64,000 nt of DNA from Clostridiales bacterium (GCA_022508485.1 JAFLVD010000001.1:62001-126000); one strand, 5' to 3'. Positions 1-9,148 are shown, numbered from the stretch's first letter. Translations and numbers: made by a program. Notes: generated by a model not told the origin, from the letters alone.

Positions 1-444
1 CTCGACCACGAGTTTGAAGGAACGCACGTTTCGCTCGGCGTCGACGCCGCCAAAAAGTACAAAGAGAGCAAGGGCGTTATCCACTGCATTCAGGCGCATC
101 ATAACGACGTCGAGCCGGAAACAATCGAGGCGATTATCGTTCAGTGCTGCGACGCCATTTCGGGCGCAAGACCTGGCGCGCGTCGCGAGTCGCTCGACAG
201 CTACGTAAAGCGTCTCGAAAAGCTCGAGGAAATAGCCAACGGCTACGAGGGCGTCGAAAAGGCGTTCGCCGTCCAGGCAGGTAGGGAAGTGCGTATTATC
301 GTCAAGCCCGACGTTATCGACGACGTTAAGGCTATGTATATGTCCAAAGAGATCGCTAAACAGATCGAGCAGGATATGCAGTACCCCGGCCAGATTAAGG
401 TTAACGTAATCCGCGAAACCCGTGCCGTCGAGTACGCCAAATAA
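1..444 (+). CDS. rny: Ribonuclease Y, C-terminal part
   Basis: The reading frame is open from base 1 and ends with TAA at 442-444, so only the last 147 residues are present. The translation matches the end of the HD-domain endoribonuclease RNase Y: a stretch with AHHND and PETIEA, then [11 protein letters not shown], and the family ending around [20 protein letters not shown] and RAVEYAK. RNase Y is a membrane-anchored nuclease that starts mRNA decay in Firmicutes. The N-terminal membrane helix, coiled coil, KH domain and the catalytic HD pair lie upstream of the window. Nothing looks broken. No clear T-tailed terminator follows; only an AT-rich hairpin at 506-534. Confidence 0.95.
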   Translation, partial: LDHEFEGTHVSLGVDAAKKYKESKGVIHCIQAHHNDVEPETIEAIIVQCCDAISGARPGARRESLDSYVKRLEKLEEIANGYEGVEKAFAVQAGREVRIIVKPDVIDDVKAMYMSKEIAKQIEQDMQYPGQIKVNVIRETRAVEYAK

Positions 445-608
445 AAGCCGTGGGCTCATTATTTGGTTTAGTTACAACTTGTTTGACTCGGTTCCGAATA
501 CACTTTTGCTTAAAGATATAAAGTTTTTAAGCAAAGATTTACGCAAACTCGACATTATGTAACAGCATATAATAAAAAATACTTTTTATATATTTTGTAT
601 AAAACGTC

Positions 609-637
609 TTGACAGGCACGTTTAATTACTATATAAT
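609..637 (+). promoter_or_regulatory. Consensus sigma-A promoter for the GH3 gene
   Basis: TTGACA (609-614) and TATAAT (632-637) are separated by 17 bases, a perfect match to the housekeeping consensus. The start codon of the GH3 gene lies about 70 bases downstream. The gap between rny and this gene (445-705) otherwise holds only an AT-rich hairpin (TTGCTTAAA at 506-514 pairing with 526-534). Confidence 0.8.
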
Positions 638-705
638 GTAGTGGATTAAGCGTGCTTTTCTTTTTTTTTGTTGCCTAAAAACACGTAACAGCATAGGTGA
701 ATGTG

Positions 706-3700
706 ATGAAAAAGCAAATGTCTACTAAAAAAGCGATTGCGGTTTTCACACCCGGCATAACCGTAGTTTTTGCTATAATGCTTGCGGTTATTATCGCGTC
801 GTCTATTTTTTGGCAGGATATCAGCTTGTGGTTGTACGGGCGCGCTCAAAAAGCCGACCCTGCGGCGCTTGCAAGCGGTACCGCTCTTTGCGAGGATATA
901 GTCGAAGAAGGCGTTGTTCTTTTAAAGAACGAAAAGGACAAAAACGGCAAGGCCGCGCTTCCTCTTTCCGAAAAAGAAATCGAAAAGATTAACGTGTTCG
1001 GTTGGGCGGCGTACGACTGGATGACTATGGCGTTCGGCTCGGGCTATTCCAATACGAAGCTATCCAAGCTTAAACTTTTCCCGGCGCTCGAACAAGCCGG
1101 AATCGAATATAACAAAGACCTTTACAACCTGTACAAAAATTTCTATTCCGATTCCTCTAACGAGTATAACAAGCAAGAGGACGAGCAGGAGTACAGAGGC
1201 GGCGTCGCGTTCGGCTCGGAAAAAATATTCACTCTGCACGAGCCGGGCAAGAAATTTTACACCGCGGCAATAAAAGACAGCGTGGTTAACCATTCCGACG
1301 TTGCGCTCGTCGTTATAGGCAGAACGGGTAGCGAGAGCAAGGACCTTAAACTTAACCAGGTTAAGCAGGACCAGACCAATAAATCGACTCGCAATACCAC
1401 CGTTACTGACAGACACTATCTCGAGCTTTCCACCGAAGAGGAGGAGATGATCGAGGTCGCAAAGGAAACCTGCGGCAAGGTTATCGTTATTCTCAACACA
1501 GCCAACACGATGGAAACCGGCTTTATCGACGACCCGGACATTGACGGTGCGCTTCTCGTGGGGCTTACCGGTCTTACCGGCGTAAACGGGCTTATTAACG
1601 TTCTGCGCGGCTCGAAAGAGGCTAAGGTTGCAAAGCGCGACGACGACGGCAACGTGATCTACGACGATAACGGCGACGTTGTTTACGAAAAGGACGAAAG
1701 CGGCGAAATCGTAACCGAGAAGGTGCAGGTTTCCCCTTCGGGCAGGACGGTAGATACATACGCGTACGACGTATACACTGCGCCATCTATGGCTAATTAC
1801 GGCGCTTACAGCATCGACGGCGGCATAAATATATATTCCAACGCCACGAGCGAAGGCAACCAGTACAAGTCTTATATCGATTATAACGAAGGTATTTACG
1901 TCGGTTATAAGTGGTATGAAACCGCAAACGCGGAAGGGTACTGGGATAACGTTAACAACGAGTACGGCGACGGCTACGAGGGCGTCGTTCAGTATCCGTT
2001 CGGTTACGGTCTGTCGTATACCGAGTTTACCTGGACGGTTACCAACGTGCTTGTAAACGGCCAGTCGAAAACATCTGGCGAGCTTGGCAAAAACGATAAA
2101 ATCGAAATTTATGTGGAAGTTCAAAACGTAGGCGACTATTCCGGCCAAGACGTCGTCGAGCTTTATTACACCGCGCCTTATATTAAGGGCGGTATAGAAA
2201 AGGCGTACGTCAACCTCGGCGCGTTCGCCAAAACGGGCGTTATCGCACCCGGCGGAATTGATATCGTCAAGCTTGAGCTTTCCGTTCAAAGCATGGCGTC
2301 GTACGACTGCTACGACATGAACAAAAACGGTCATACCGGCTACGAGCTTGACGGCGGACCGTATCAGATTCGCTTAATGAAAAACGCGCACGAGGCGCAC
2401 GAGCTGAACGACACTTCCTCCAACGGCGTAAAAGCCGCCGTAACCAATCCGGTAATTACATACACAATTCCCGGCAGCGGTTACAATTACGACACCGACG
2501 AAAAGACGGGCGAGAAGATTGAAAACCGCTTTACCAACAAGGACGGCAAGGGCAACGACAAGGTTATAGACAACGGCGATCTCGACGGAAGCCGTGAGTC
2601 GACCCCGGTTAAATATCTGTCGAGGTCTGATTTTACGGGCACCTATCCCAAAAAAGCCGCGGCAAGGACGAGGACGACCGAGGCAGCGAACGTTGCCAAA
2701 AACAAGATTCCTTCTTCCGACCAGCTCGAATACGCCGGCTACGGCGGAATTTCGTCCATGCCGACTGTTTTAGACAGCGGACTGACAATTAACGACGCTA
2801 TCGGCATAAAAGACTACGACGACGATATGTGGGACTATCTTGTAGACCAAATCCCTGCGTCCGAGCTTGTAAACTTAATAAGCGACGGCTACTTTAAGAC
2901 GGCGGCGCTTAAAAGCATAGGCAAGGATGAGTATGTCGATTTGGACGGTCCCCTCGGCTTTAACACTCGCGTAACCTCGGGCACTGCGCTTTGCGAATTT
3001 GTCGCTTATCCGAGCGCGACTCTGCTTGCTCAAACCTGGAACGTAGAGCTTGCCCACGCAATGGGGCTAAGCGTCGGCAGAGAGGCAAAGTCGATGGACG
3101 GTCTTAAAGGCTGGTATGCGCCGGGTGCCAACATCCACCGCACACCTTTCGGCGGACGGAACGGCGAGTATTATTCCGAGGACGGCGTGCTTTCCGGCAT
3201 GATTTGCGCCGGCACCGTTCAGGGCGCAAAAGAAATGGGCGTGTATTCATACGTAAAACATTTTGCGGTAAACGACAGCGAAAAGAACCGCGAGGGACTG
3301 TTCACATTCCTTACCGAGCAAACCTTGCGCGAAGTCTACTTAAAGCCGTTCGAGCTTATGATTAAAGAGGGCGGCGGAAACGCGCTCATGACCAGTATGA
3401 ACCGTCTCGGCAGAGTATGGTCTGGCGCTAACTACGGTCTTATGACCGAAATCGTAAGAAATGAATGGGGCTTCTGCGGCACCGCCGTTACCGACTGGGT
3501 AAACGCAAGCGACGACTATATGCCGCCTTACCTCGGTATATGGGCCGGCAACGATATATGGCTGTCTAACGGTATAGGCAATCTGTTCGGCGCATTAAAC
3601 AATAATCCCACCGCCGCGACGATAGGTAAAAAGGTCGCTCACGACGTACTGTGGACGCTTATCGACACCGAAAACGCGGCGGCAGAATACGACCCGAGCG

Positions 3701-3996
3701 CCGCAAGAACAGAGCTTGGCGCCGGCGCCACTTACAACATGACCTGGGTCTGGTACATTGTACTTATCGAAATTGTGCTTGCGGCAGGCCTCGGCGTAAT
3801 GGTGTTCTTCATGGTAAAGAACATACTGCGCAACAAAAAAGCGGCTAAGGCTGAGGCTGACGGTAACTCCGAAGCCGAAGGCTCGCCCGAAACGGCGGAA
3901 TACGCGTCAGGATCCGAAAATACGGTAGTCTCGGACTCAGAGTCTTTAAACGCGACCGATCGAGAAACATCGGATACTTCGGAAAGCGGCGAATAA
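706..3996 (+). CDS. Membrane-anchored GH3 glycosidase with inverted domain order
   Basis: Family 3 glycoside hydrolase, probably a beta-glucosidase or related exo-glycosidase. Usual GH3 proteins start with the TIM barrel. Here the alpha/beta sandwich domain comes first (about residues 55-340, with EEGVVLLKNE near its start). A fibronectin III-like domain follows (about 425-560, after YPFGYGLSYTEF), and then the barrel (about 680-1000), with the KHFAVN motif and the catalytic aspartate in VTDW (Asp930). This order is known from Ruminococcus albus and Butyrivibrio beta-glucosidases. Transmembrane helices are predicted near both ends (about 10-35 and 1014-1038), with a Ser/Glu-rich tail, so the enzyme is probably held outside the membrane at both ends. 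ATG 706 is preferred over GTG 697 because ATAGGTGA lies just upstream. The BIG2 lipoprotein follows 44 bases later. Confidence 0.9.
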   Translation: MKKQMSTKKAIAVFTPGITVVFAIMLAVIIASSIFWQDISLWLYGRAQKADPAALASGTALCEDIVEEGVVLLKNEKDKNGKAALPLSEKEIEKINVFGWAAYDWMTMAFGSGYSNTKLSKLKLFPALEQAGIEYNKDLYNLYKNFYSDSSNEYNKQEDEQEYRGGVAFGSEKIFTLHEPGKKFYTAAIKDSVVNHSDVALVVIGRTGSESKDLKLNQVKQDQTNKSTRNTTVTDRHYLELSTEEEEMIEVAKETCGKVIVILNTANTMETGFIDDPDIDGALLVGLTGLTGVNGLINVLRGSKEAKVAKRDDDGNVIYDDNGDVVYEKDESGEIVTEKVQVSPSGRTVDTYAYDVYTAPSMANYGAYSIDGGINIYSNATSEGNQYKSYIDYNEGIYVGYKWYETANAEGYWDNVNNEYGDGYEGVVQYPFGYGLSYTEFTWTVTNVLVNGQSKTSGELGKNDKIEIYVEVQNVGDYSGQDVVELYYTAPYIKGGIEKAYVNLGAFAKTGVIAPGGIDIVKLELSVQSMASYDCYDMNKNGHTGYELDGGPYQIRLMKNAHEAHELNDTSSNGVKAAVTNPVITYTIPGSGYNYDTDEKTGEKIENRFTNKDGKGNDKVIDNGDLDGSRESTPVKYLSRSDFTGTYPKKAAARTRTTEAANVAKNKIPSSDQLEYAGYGGISSMPTVLDSGLTINDAIGIKDYDDDMWDYLVDQIPASELVNLISDGYFKTAALKSIGKDEYVDLDGPLGFNTRVTSGTALCEFVAYPSATLLAQTWNVELAHAMGLSVGREAKSMDGLKGWYAPGANIHRTPFGGRNGEYYSEDGVLSGMICAGTVQGAKEMGVYSYVKHFAVNDSEKNREGLFTFLTEQTLREVYLKPFELMIKEGGGNALMTSMNRLGRVWSGANYGLMTEIVRNEWGFCGTAVTDWVNASDDYMPPYLGIWAGNDIWLSNGIGNLFGALNNNPTAATIGKKVAHDVLWTLIDTENAAAEYDPSAARTELGAGATYNMTWVWYIVLIEIVLAAGLGVMVFFMVKNILRNKKAAKAEADGNSEAEGSPETAEYASGSENTVVSDSESLNATDRETSDTSESGE

Positions 3997-4040
3997 CCCT
4001 TTCTAGAAATATAAAATTTTTATCAGGAGGAAAACTGATT

Positions 4041-5936
4041 ATGAAGAAAACAAGGAAAATCACCTCGCTTGTTGCAATCGTTCTTTCAGCTTTACTGCTG
4101 TTTGCAACGTTTGCGGCATGCGACACCACCAAACCCGATGGCGGTAAAGACCCCGTCATCAAAGAAATCTCCGTCAATCAAACCTCGAAAGAGATTGATC
4201 AGGGAGACTCGTTCGTACTTGAGGTAACTGCAAAGTATGACAACGGCACCAGCGGCAGAATTTATTCCCGTAACGGCCTTACGTTTGAAAGCAGCGCGCC
4301 TACCGTCGCAACCGTCGGCGCAAGCGGTTCGGTACTTGGCGTAGCCAAAGGTACCGCAACCATAACCGCTAAGGTTGAAAAGCTTTCCGCTACCTGCGAA
4401 GTAACCGTTCACTCGCTTACTCTCGAGCTTTCGGAAACCGAGCTTATGCTTGAAAAGGACACGAGCAAGACTCTTACCGCTACGGTTAAGAGAGACGGCA
4501 CCGTTCTTACCGGCGACGACGCTAAGGTAAAGTGGGAATCGGACAACACCACCGTTGCTACCGTTAACGATGACGGTCTTGTTACCGCAAAGTCGGTCGG
4601 TACCGCCAACATCAAGGCTACCAAGGGCGGACTTGAAGAAACCTGCGCACTCGAAGTAACATGGACTCCTCCCATCGGTTACAACGAAATAATGTGGTGC
4701 GAGCAGAACAAGCTCGAGCCTAACACCTGGGGCTACTGGAACTCTAAAGAATCCGGCTGGGCGAACGGCGGACTTGCCGAAGATTACGGCGTTTACACCG
4801 ACGAAACATTTAAAGAGAGCGAAACCACCCTTAACGAAGGCTTCGAGTACATCGGAATGGGCAAAATCACCTTCGAGTACGAGATTACTCACGAAGGCCC
4901 TAACTACACCTACCAGGCTTTCTACCGCAGCTCTGACAATGTAGAGGGCGGAAAGCTTCATTACAACCACGACTACCAAGTAACCTTTAAGGCGCTCTCC
5001 ACCGTCGGCGGCGAGATGCACGTCAACCCTTACGACGACGTTCGCGCTCAAAACGACGGCGAGTCCGAAGAAGAATACGAAGCTTACCTCGCAACACGCG
5101 AAGCTACCGGTAAGTACCAAAAGAATCACGACTTCGAACTCGTAGCCAACGTCGAGCAAGAGATATCCGTTATCTTCCGTCATGACGACTGCGGCAATAT
5201 CTACAAGCAGCTTGTCTACGACAACATGGGTTCGGCGCTTCACCTTCAGCTCGGCGACTTCCCCGTAGGCGAGAAAGTTACGCTTGTTATTTGGGACTTC
5301 CAGTACAAGGATTTGGGCGCAGCCGATCATCCTGTTACGTGCGACGAGACTAAGCACGCCGACTACGTCGATACCGACGCACCCGTTATTCCCAGCGTTC
5401 CCGAACTTATTCTTACCCCGGAAGAAATTTATGCTACCGAGGTTAAGCTCAGAGTAAAAGGCGAAGGCGACGAAGCAAGGGCGATCTTCCAGCTTTACGG
5501 CGTTATCGACGTATCGAAGTTCGACGACAAAACCGCTGCCGAAGAATGGCTCTACGCTTGCTACTTCGACCTTCAAATTGCGGGCGGTAGCTGGAAAATG
5601 GAACAGTTCAACAGAGAGGTTGTTTCCTTAGACGAAACCAGCGGCGAATTCTTAATCGAGTACGACATCACTCGTCTCTCGGTCAGCACGGGCGACGGTA
5701 GCGGCGCTTACGGCGGACACTTCGCAAGGAAAGATCCTTCCGAACCCGGTTATGGCGATAACCAGAACAGAGACCTTAAGCTCGATGCAGACAAGGCCGT
5801 TGCCGGCACCTCTATCACGGTTGGCAACAAGAAGTACACCATTGTCAACCACAAGGACTTCGAAGCCAACGAAGGTAACCAGTGGGGTCAGGCTTTCAAC
5901 TACGGCTGCGTAGCAATCAAGGTTGAATCTGTTTAA
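4041..5936 (+). CDS. BIG2-domain surface lipoprotein
   Basis: The signal peptide ends in a lipobox (FAAC, Cys27), so the mature protein is a membrane-anchored surface lipoprotein. Two bacterial immunoglobulin-like BIG2 repeats follow (about residues 43-122 and 125-210), each with the VATV...G.VT.....GTA.I.A pattern. The remaining 420 residues are rich in aromatic and acidic residues and look like a carbohydrate-binding module pair, but I do not recognise the family. AGGAGG at 4024-4029 is a strong ribosome site. It shares a strand and a short gap with the GH3 enzyme, which suggests a paired glycan-binding role. Binding of a specific sugar is inference. Confidence 0.7.
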   Translation: MKKTRKITSLVAIVLSALLLFATFAACDTTKPDGGKDPVIKEISVNQTSKEIDQGDSFVLEVTAKYDNGTSGRIYSRNGLTFESSAPTVATVGASGSVLGVAKGTATITAKVEKLSATCEVTVHSLTLELSETELMLEKDTSKTLTATVKRDGTVLTGDDAKVKWESDNTTVATVNDDGLVTAKSVGTANIKATKGGLEETCALEVTWTPPIGYNEIMWCEQNKLEPNTWGYWNSKESGWANGGLAEDYGVYTDETFKESETTLNEGFEYIGMGKITFEYEITHEGPNYTYQAFYRSSDNVEGGKLHYNHDYQVTFKALSTVGGEMHVNPYDDVRAQNDGESEEEYEAYLATREATGKYQKNHDFELVANVEQEISVIFRHDDCGNIYKQLVYDNMGSALHLQLGDFPVGEKVTLVIWDFQYKDLGAADHPVTCDETKHADYVDTDAPVIPSVPELILTPEEIYATEVKLRVKGEGDEARAIFQLYGVIDVSKFDDKTAAEEWLYACYFDLQIAGGSWKMEQFNREVVSLDETSGEFLIEYDITRLSVSTGDGSGAYGGHFARKDPSEPGYGDNQNRDLKLDADKAVAGTSITVGNKKYTIVNHKDFEANEGNQWGQAFNYGCVAIKVESV

Positions 5937-5970
5937 TCTTAAAATAATTTAATATGATTCGAAACAATAG

Positions 5971-6037
5971 GGGGGTAATTATTTACCCCCTTATGTATTT
6001 TCGGCGACGGGCTTATATCCGCCGCCGTTTTTTTATG
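5971..6037 (+). terminator. Two consecutive hairpins, second one a Rho-independent terminator
   Basis: GGGGGTAA (5971-5978) pairs perfectly with TTACCCCC (5983-5990). A second GC-rich stem (6002-6010 with 6019-6027, one mismatch) is followed by seven T residues at 6028-6034. Together they end the GH3/BIG2 transcription unit. Confidence 0.75.
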
Positions 6038-6080
6038 AAATAAGTAATAGTGAATAGTGAAGAAGTGAAACACTCCCTCA

Positions 6081-6116
6081 GTCAAGCAGTCGCTACGCTT
6101 TGTGCTTGACAATTTT
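6081..6116 (+). terminator. Hairpin with T-run before the sigF operon
   Basis: GTCAAGCA (6081-6088) pairs with TGCTTGAC (6103-6110) and AATTTTT follows. It may be an extra terminator isolating the sigF operon. The rest of the 6038-6258 gap is AT-rich. I see no convincing sigma-H promoter in it, although one is expected for spoIIAA. Confidence 0.4.
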
Positions 6117-6258
6117 TGCACATGGAAGCATAAGGCGAGCCGCCGAAAAGCGGTAAAGTACTATGCGCCGTAAAAATCGTTTTTATTCGGTTTGATTTGT
6201 CAAAAAACCACAAAACAGACTTTTTTTTATTTGTTATTATTAAACCGAGGATAAGAGT

Positions 6259-6567
6259 ATGAAAATCGAACACAGTTTGTCGCACGGCGAACTTATTATA
6301 AAGCTTTCCGGCGAGCTTGACGAGAGGACGGGTCCGTACGTAAGAATGACGCTCGATTCTATTATCGACGCGTCCGATTTTAAGCGTATTCGTATCGACA
6401 TGTCTAAGCTTTCGTTTATGGACTCGACGGGGATAGGCGTGCTAATAGGCAGATACAAGCGCCTCTCGCCGCGCGGTATTCCAATCATATTGCAATCGCC
6501 GAACCCGTCAGTAGACCGCGTGCTCGGTCTGTCCGGCATATACAATATCATGATAAAGGCAGGTTAA
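6259..6567 (+). CDS. spoIIAA: Anti-sigma F factor antagonist SpoIIAA
   Basis: A STAS-domain protein of 102 residues, the usual SpoIIAA length. The phosphorylatable serine is Ser56 in the MDSTGIG motif. In the forespore, unphosphorylated SpoIIAA binds SpoIIAB and releases sigma F; SpoIIAB inactivates it by phosphorylating that serine. GAGG at 6247-6250 serves as ribosome site. The gene is first in the spoIIAA-spoIIAB-sigF operon, with two bases between its stop and the next start. Confidence 0.97.
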   Translation: MKIEHSLSHGELIIKLSGELDERTGPYVRMTLDSIIDASDFKRIRIDMSKLSFMDSTGIGVLIGRYKRLSPRGIPIILQSPNPSVDRVLGLSGIYNIMIKAG

Positions 6568-6569
6568 TT

Positions 6570-7019
6570 ATGCATAACGAAATGACCTTGATATTTTCGG
6601 CTGTGTCCGAAAACGAAGCATTTGCGCGCAACGCGGTTGCGGCGTTTTGCGTTCCGCTCGATCCCACAATCGACCAGATTAACGATATAAAAACCGCCGT
6701 GTCCGAGGCGGTTACCAACTGCATAGTCCACGCTTACCCGATAAAGCCGGAGGAAAAGTTTGTAACGGTTAAAACCGTTATAGACGGCGGCACCGTACAT
6801 ATCGTCGTATCGGATAACGGAATCGGTATAGAGGACGTGGAAAAGGCAATGCAGCCTTTCTTTACCACTAAGCCGGACGAGGAGAGAAGCGGAATGGGAT
6901 TTACAGTAATGGAATCGTTCTGCGACTCGCTCGAAGTTACAAAAAACACTCCGTCCGGAACAACCGTATCCATGACGAAACGAGTTAGAGGTGCGGATTG
7001 GAAAACGAACAAGTCTTAA
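6570..7019 (+). CDS. spoIIAB: Anti-sigma F factor and serine kinase SpoIIAB
   Basis: A GHKL-type ATPase of 149 residues. The N-box (EAVTNCIVHAY), the DNGIGI motif and the ERSGMGFTVMESF segment of the ATP lid are all present. It holds sigma F inactive and phosphorylates SpoIIAA until septation. Its last 22 bases overlap the sigF start, so the anti-sigma factor and its target are translationally coupled. Confidence 0.97.
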   Translation: MHNEMTLIFSAVSENEAFARNAVAAFCVPLDPTIDQINDIKTAVSEAVTNCIVHAYPIKPEEKFVTVKTVIDGGTVHIVVSDNGIGIEDVEKAMQPFFTTKPDEERSGMGFTVMESFCDSLEVTKNTPSGTTVSMTKRVRGADWKTNKS

Positions 7020-7717
7020 ACCTAATAGCCGCGGCGCAAAGCGGCGACAACAGCGCGTGCGAGATTTTATTGACTCGCAATTCGCCGCTCATTAAGTCGG
7101 TTATCAGGCGGTACAAAAACAGAAACGTCGAGTACGACGATCTGTATCAGCTAGGGTGCGTAGGCTTTATTAAAGCGGTAAAAAACTTTTCAACCGCCTT
7201 CGAGGTTCGGTTTTCTACCTATGCCGTGCCCATGATAGCAGGCGAGGTAAAGCGTTTTTTGCGCGACGACGGACCAATAAAGGTGTCGCGAGGAACTAAG
7301 GCCGCGGCAATAAAAATCGCGCGGTTTATCGAGGATTACAGAGCCAAAAACGGCGATGCGCCCACGGTCGAACAAATCGCAAAAGAGTTTTCGATAGAAG
7401 CGCAAGAGGTCGTTTTTATACTCGACTCGGGCAAATATCCGATTTCTATTTACGACAGAACGGACGACGACGGTTCGCGATCTTTAATCGATAAGCTTCA
7501 TTCCGACGAGAACGAGGACGATCGTCTTGACAGCATGATGCTTAAAACCGTAATAGACTCGTTAGAGCCGCGCGACAAAAAAATAATACTGCTTAGGTAT
7601 TTTGCCGACAAAACGCAGGCGGAGGTCGCGCGCGTTCTTAACGTATCTCAGGTTCAGATTTCTCGGTTAGAGAATAAAGTGTTAAATAAAATCCGCGAGG
7701 CGTACGGCGAGATATAA
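6998..7717 (+). CDS. sigF: Forespore sigma factor F (SpoIIAC)
   Basis: Sigma-70 family factor of 239 residues with region 2 (YDDLYQLGCVGFIKAV and RFSTYAVPMIAGE), region 3, and region 4 ending in a helix-turn-helix (TQAEVARVLNVSQVQISRLE). It directs early forespore transcription. The start is TTG at 6998, chosen because AGAGGTG lies at 6987-6993 and the translation from there gives the normal family N-terminus. The weak start codon, read inside the end of spoIIAB, would keep sigma factor output tied to and below that of its inhibitor. Confidence 0.96.
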   Translation: MENEQVLNLIAAAQSGDNSACEILLTRNSPLIKSVIRRYKNRNVEYDDLYQLGCVGFIKAVKNFSTAFEVRFSTYAVPMIAGEVKRFLRDDGPIKVSRGTKAAAIKIARFIEDYRAKNGDAPTVEQIAKEFSIEAQEVVFILDSGKYPISIYDRTDDDGSRSLIDKLHSDENEDDRLDSMMLKTVIDSLEPRDKKIILLRYFADKTQAEVARVLNVSQVQISRLENKVLNKIREAYGEI

Positions 7718-7787
7718 AAATTGCCGCACTTGGCGCAGATTTTATCCGATATGAATAATAACTCGGCTCAAGTATCAAATTATCGGT

Positions 7788-7901
7788 ATGGATAATAAAA
7801 AAGAACGGGTTTTGGGCGAAGGCTTTATCACGACGACGGCGCGCGACGACGCTTTCGGTCCGATAAAAACCCACGAGTCGAGGAATTATTATGGCGAATA
7901 A
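7788..7901 (+). CDS. Possible 37-residue peptide between sigF and spoVAC
   Basis: An ATG at 7788 opens a 37-codon frame whose TAA (7899-7901) overlaps the spoVAC start by 11 bases, a typical coupling arrangement. The peptide is charged, contains RNYYGE near its end, and has no membrane segment. I see no ribosome site before it and recognise no family. It may be a real small sporulation peptide or chance. Confidence 0.3.
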   Translation: MDNKKERVLGEGFITTTARDDAFGPIKTHESRNYYGE

Positions 7902-8364
7902 AGAAGCGGCGGTAAAACGCCGTAACGAGCGTTACAATAAGTACGTAAACACAGTTACGCCTACTACAAGTCTGCCAAAAGCTTTGTGGCACAGCTTTTG
8001 GATAGGCGGTCTTACGTGTATGTTAGGCCAGGGTATAGGCGATATAGTAAAGGCGATTGCGCCCGATATGCCCGTCGACACGGTATCTAATATCACGTCG
8101 ATGATTCTCATTACGGTAGCTATTCTGTTTACCGGGCTTGGATTTTACGATGTTATCGCGCGGCACGGCGGCGCAGGCTCGTTCCTGCCTATTACCGGCT
8201 TTGCAAACGCAATGGCGAGCGCTTCCATGGAATTCAAAACGGAAGGGCTTATTTTCGGCACGAGCGTTAAGATGTTTTCGGTCGTCGGTCCCGTCGTTGT
8301 AAACGGAATAGTTTGGTCGACCGTCGCAGGTTTAATTAACCTTTTGATACTCGGGGCGGTGTAA
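7891..8364 (+). CDS. spoVAC: Stage V sporulation membrane protein SpoVAC
   Basis: An integral membrane protein of 157 residues with the SpoVAC family pattern: a cytoplasmic basic start, helices around LWHSFWIGGLTCMLGQGIGD and ITSMILITVAILFTG, then GGAGSFLPITGFANAM. SpoVAC forms a mechanosensitive channel in the inner spore membrane and takes part in dipicolinic acid movement. GTCGAGG (7877-7883) is the ribosome site. It lies directly after sigF and is followed after one base by spoVAD, the common clostridial order. Confidence 0.93.
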   Translation: MANKEAAVKRRNERYNKYVNTVTPTTSLPKALWHSFWIGGLTCMLGQGIGDIVKAIAPDMPVDTVSNITSMILITVAILFTGLGFYDVIARHGGAGSFLPITGFANAMASASMEFKTEGLIFGTSVKMFSVVGPVVVNGIVWSTVAGLINLLILGAV

Positions 8365-8365
8365 T

Positions 8366-9058
8366 ATGTTCGACGAATTTATTAAATCCGAACGGACCAC
8401 GCTCTCAAAACGCAAAAGAATAATGCGCTTTGACAATAAGCCGCGCATAACCGGGCGAATGAGCGTTGTGGGCGTAAAGGAATCTCAAGGCCCGGTCGCA
8501 AGGTATTTTCACCGTTGCGAGGTAGACGATAAAATGGGCGAAAAAACCTTCGAGCGCGCGGAAATCCGCATGTTCGATACTGCGGTGCGAGGCGCGCTTA
8601 GGGACGCGCTTTTAACGGCGGAGGACGTGGATTTGTTTATTTCGGGCGATCTTCTCAATCAGATGACGACTTCGAGCTACGCCGCGCGCGATATAGGCGT
8701 GCCGCACGTCGGCGTGTACGGCGCGTGTTCGACCATGACCGAAAGTCTTATGCTTTCCGCGTCGATGGTAAACGCCGGGTATTTTAATAATGTGCTTTGC
8801 GCGGTGAGCAGCCACTTTGCTACGGCGGAACGCCAGTTCAGATATCCGCTCGAATACGGCTGTCAACGTCCGCCTTACGCGCAGTGGACGGTAACGGGTT
8901 CCGCGGCGTCTGTCGTGTCCCAAAACAGCGAAAAGACGGCGCGTTTCCCCAAAATCGTGTGCGCCATTCCCGGTATTATTACCGACTTCGGCACCAACGA
9001 TCTTAATAATATGGGGGCGGCAATGGCGCCCGATAATGTTATAATACCACCATATTAA
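8366..9058 (+). CDS. spoVAD: SpoVAD, 5' part of a gene split by the 24.7 kb element
   Basis: SpoVAD has a thiolase-like fold and binds dipicolinic acid for uptake into the forespore. This fragment carries the family N-terminal two thirds: SGDLLNQ, the thiolase-site region GACSTMTES (Cys121), the SSHFATAERQFRYPLEYG block and NNMGAAMAP. After Pro222 the family sequence stops abruptly. Eight foreign residues and a TAA at 9056-9058 follow, encoded by element DNA. The missing 133 residues lie at 33780-34178 in the right frame. Joined at the CC of the Pro222 codon they give 355 residues (the family is about 340). An internal ATG at 8423 would give 336 and may be the true start. The first half reads normally, so this is a split gene rather than decay. 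Confidence 0.95.
   Translation: MFDEFIKSERTTLSKRKRIMRFDNKPRITGRMSVVGVKESQGPVARYFHRCEVDDKMGEKTFERAEIRMFDTAVRGALRDALLTAEDVDLFISGDLLNQMTTSSYAARDIGVPHVGVYGACSTMTESLMLSASMVNAGYFNNVLCAVSSHFATAERQFRYPLEYGCQRPPYAQWTVTGSAASVVSQNSEKTARFPKIVCAIPGIITDFGTNDLNNMGAAMAPDNVIIPPY
9011..9054 (+). other. attL: left junction of the spoVAD element
   Basis: Gene DNA changes to element DNA at CC 9029-9030, the first two bases of the Pro222 codon of spoVAD. The element arm to the right (9031-9054) ends in CACCATA (9048-9054). This is the reverse complement of TATGGTG at 33753-33759 in the other arm, at the same distance from the CC. The gene arm to the left ends in GGCG, matching inversely the CGCC of the other gene arm. 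Confidence 0.85.
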
Positions 9059-9148
9059 GGCGAACAACGACGCTTTGGCACAAAAATTCAGTCAAAAAGG
9101 GGGTGAGTACGCTTTTTCGCCTTATTTTTAGGTTTAAATTATACACTT

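Noticed and set aside
1060-2334. A long minus-strand open frame (424 codons) inside the GH3 gene.
   Set aside because: It is a shadow of the coding frame caused by codon bias; the plus frame has clear GH3 domains and the antisense translation is Val/Arg-rich without motifs.
4092-5576. A 494-codon minus-strand frame across the BIG2 lipoprotein.
   Set aside because: Same codon-bias shadow; no ribosome site, no domain, and it lies wholly opposite a well-supported gene.
8366-9058. spoVAD as a simple frameshifted or decayed pseudogene.
   Set aside because: The 5' part is fully conserved up to one exact point and the 3' part resumes at the matching codon, with no other damage.
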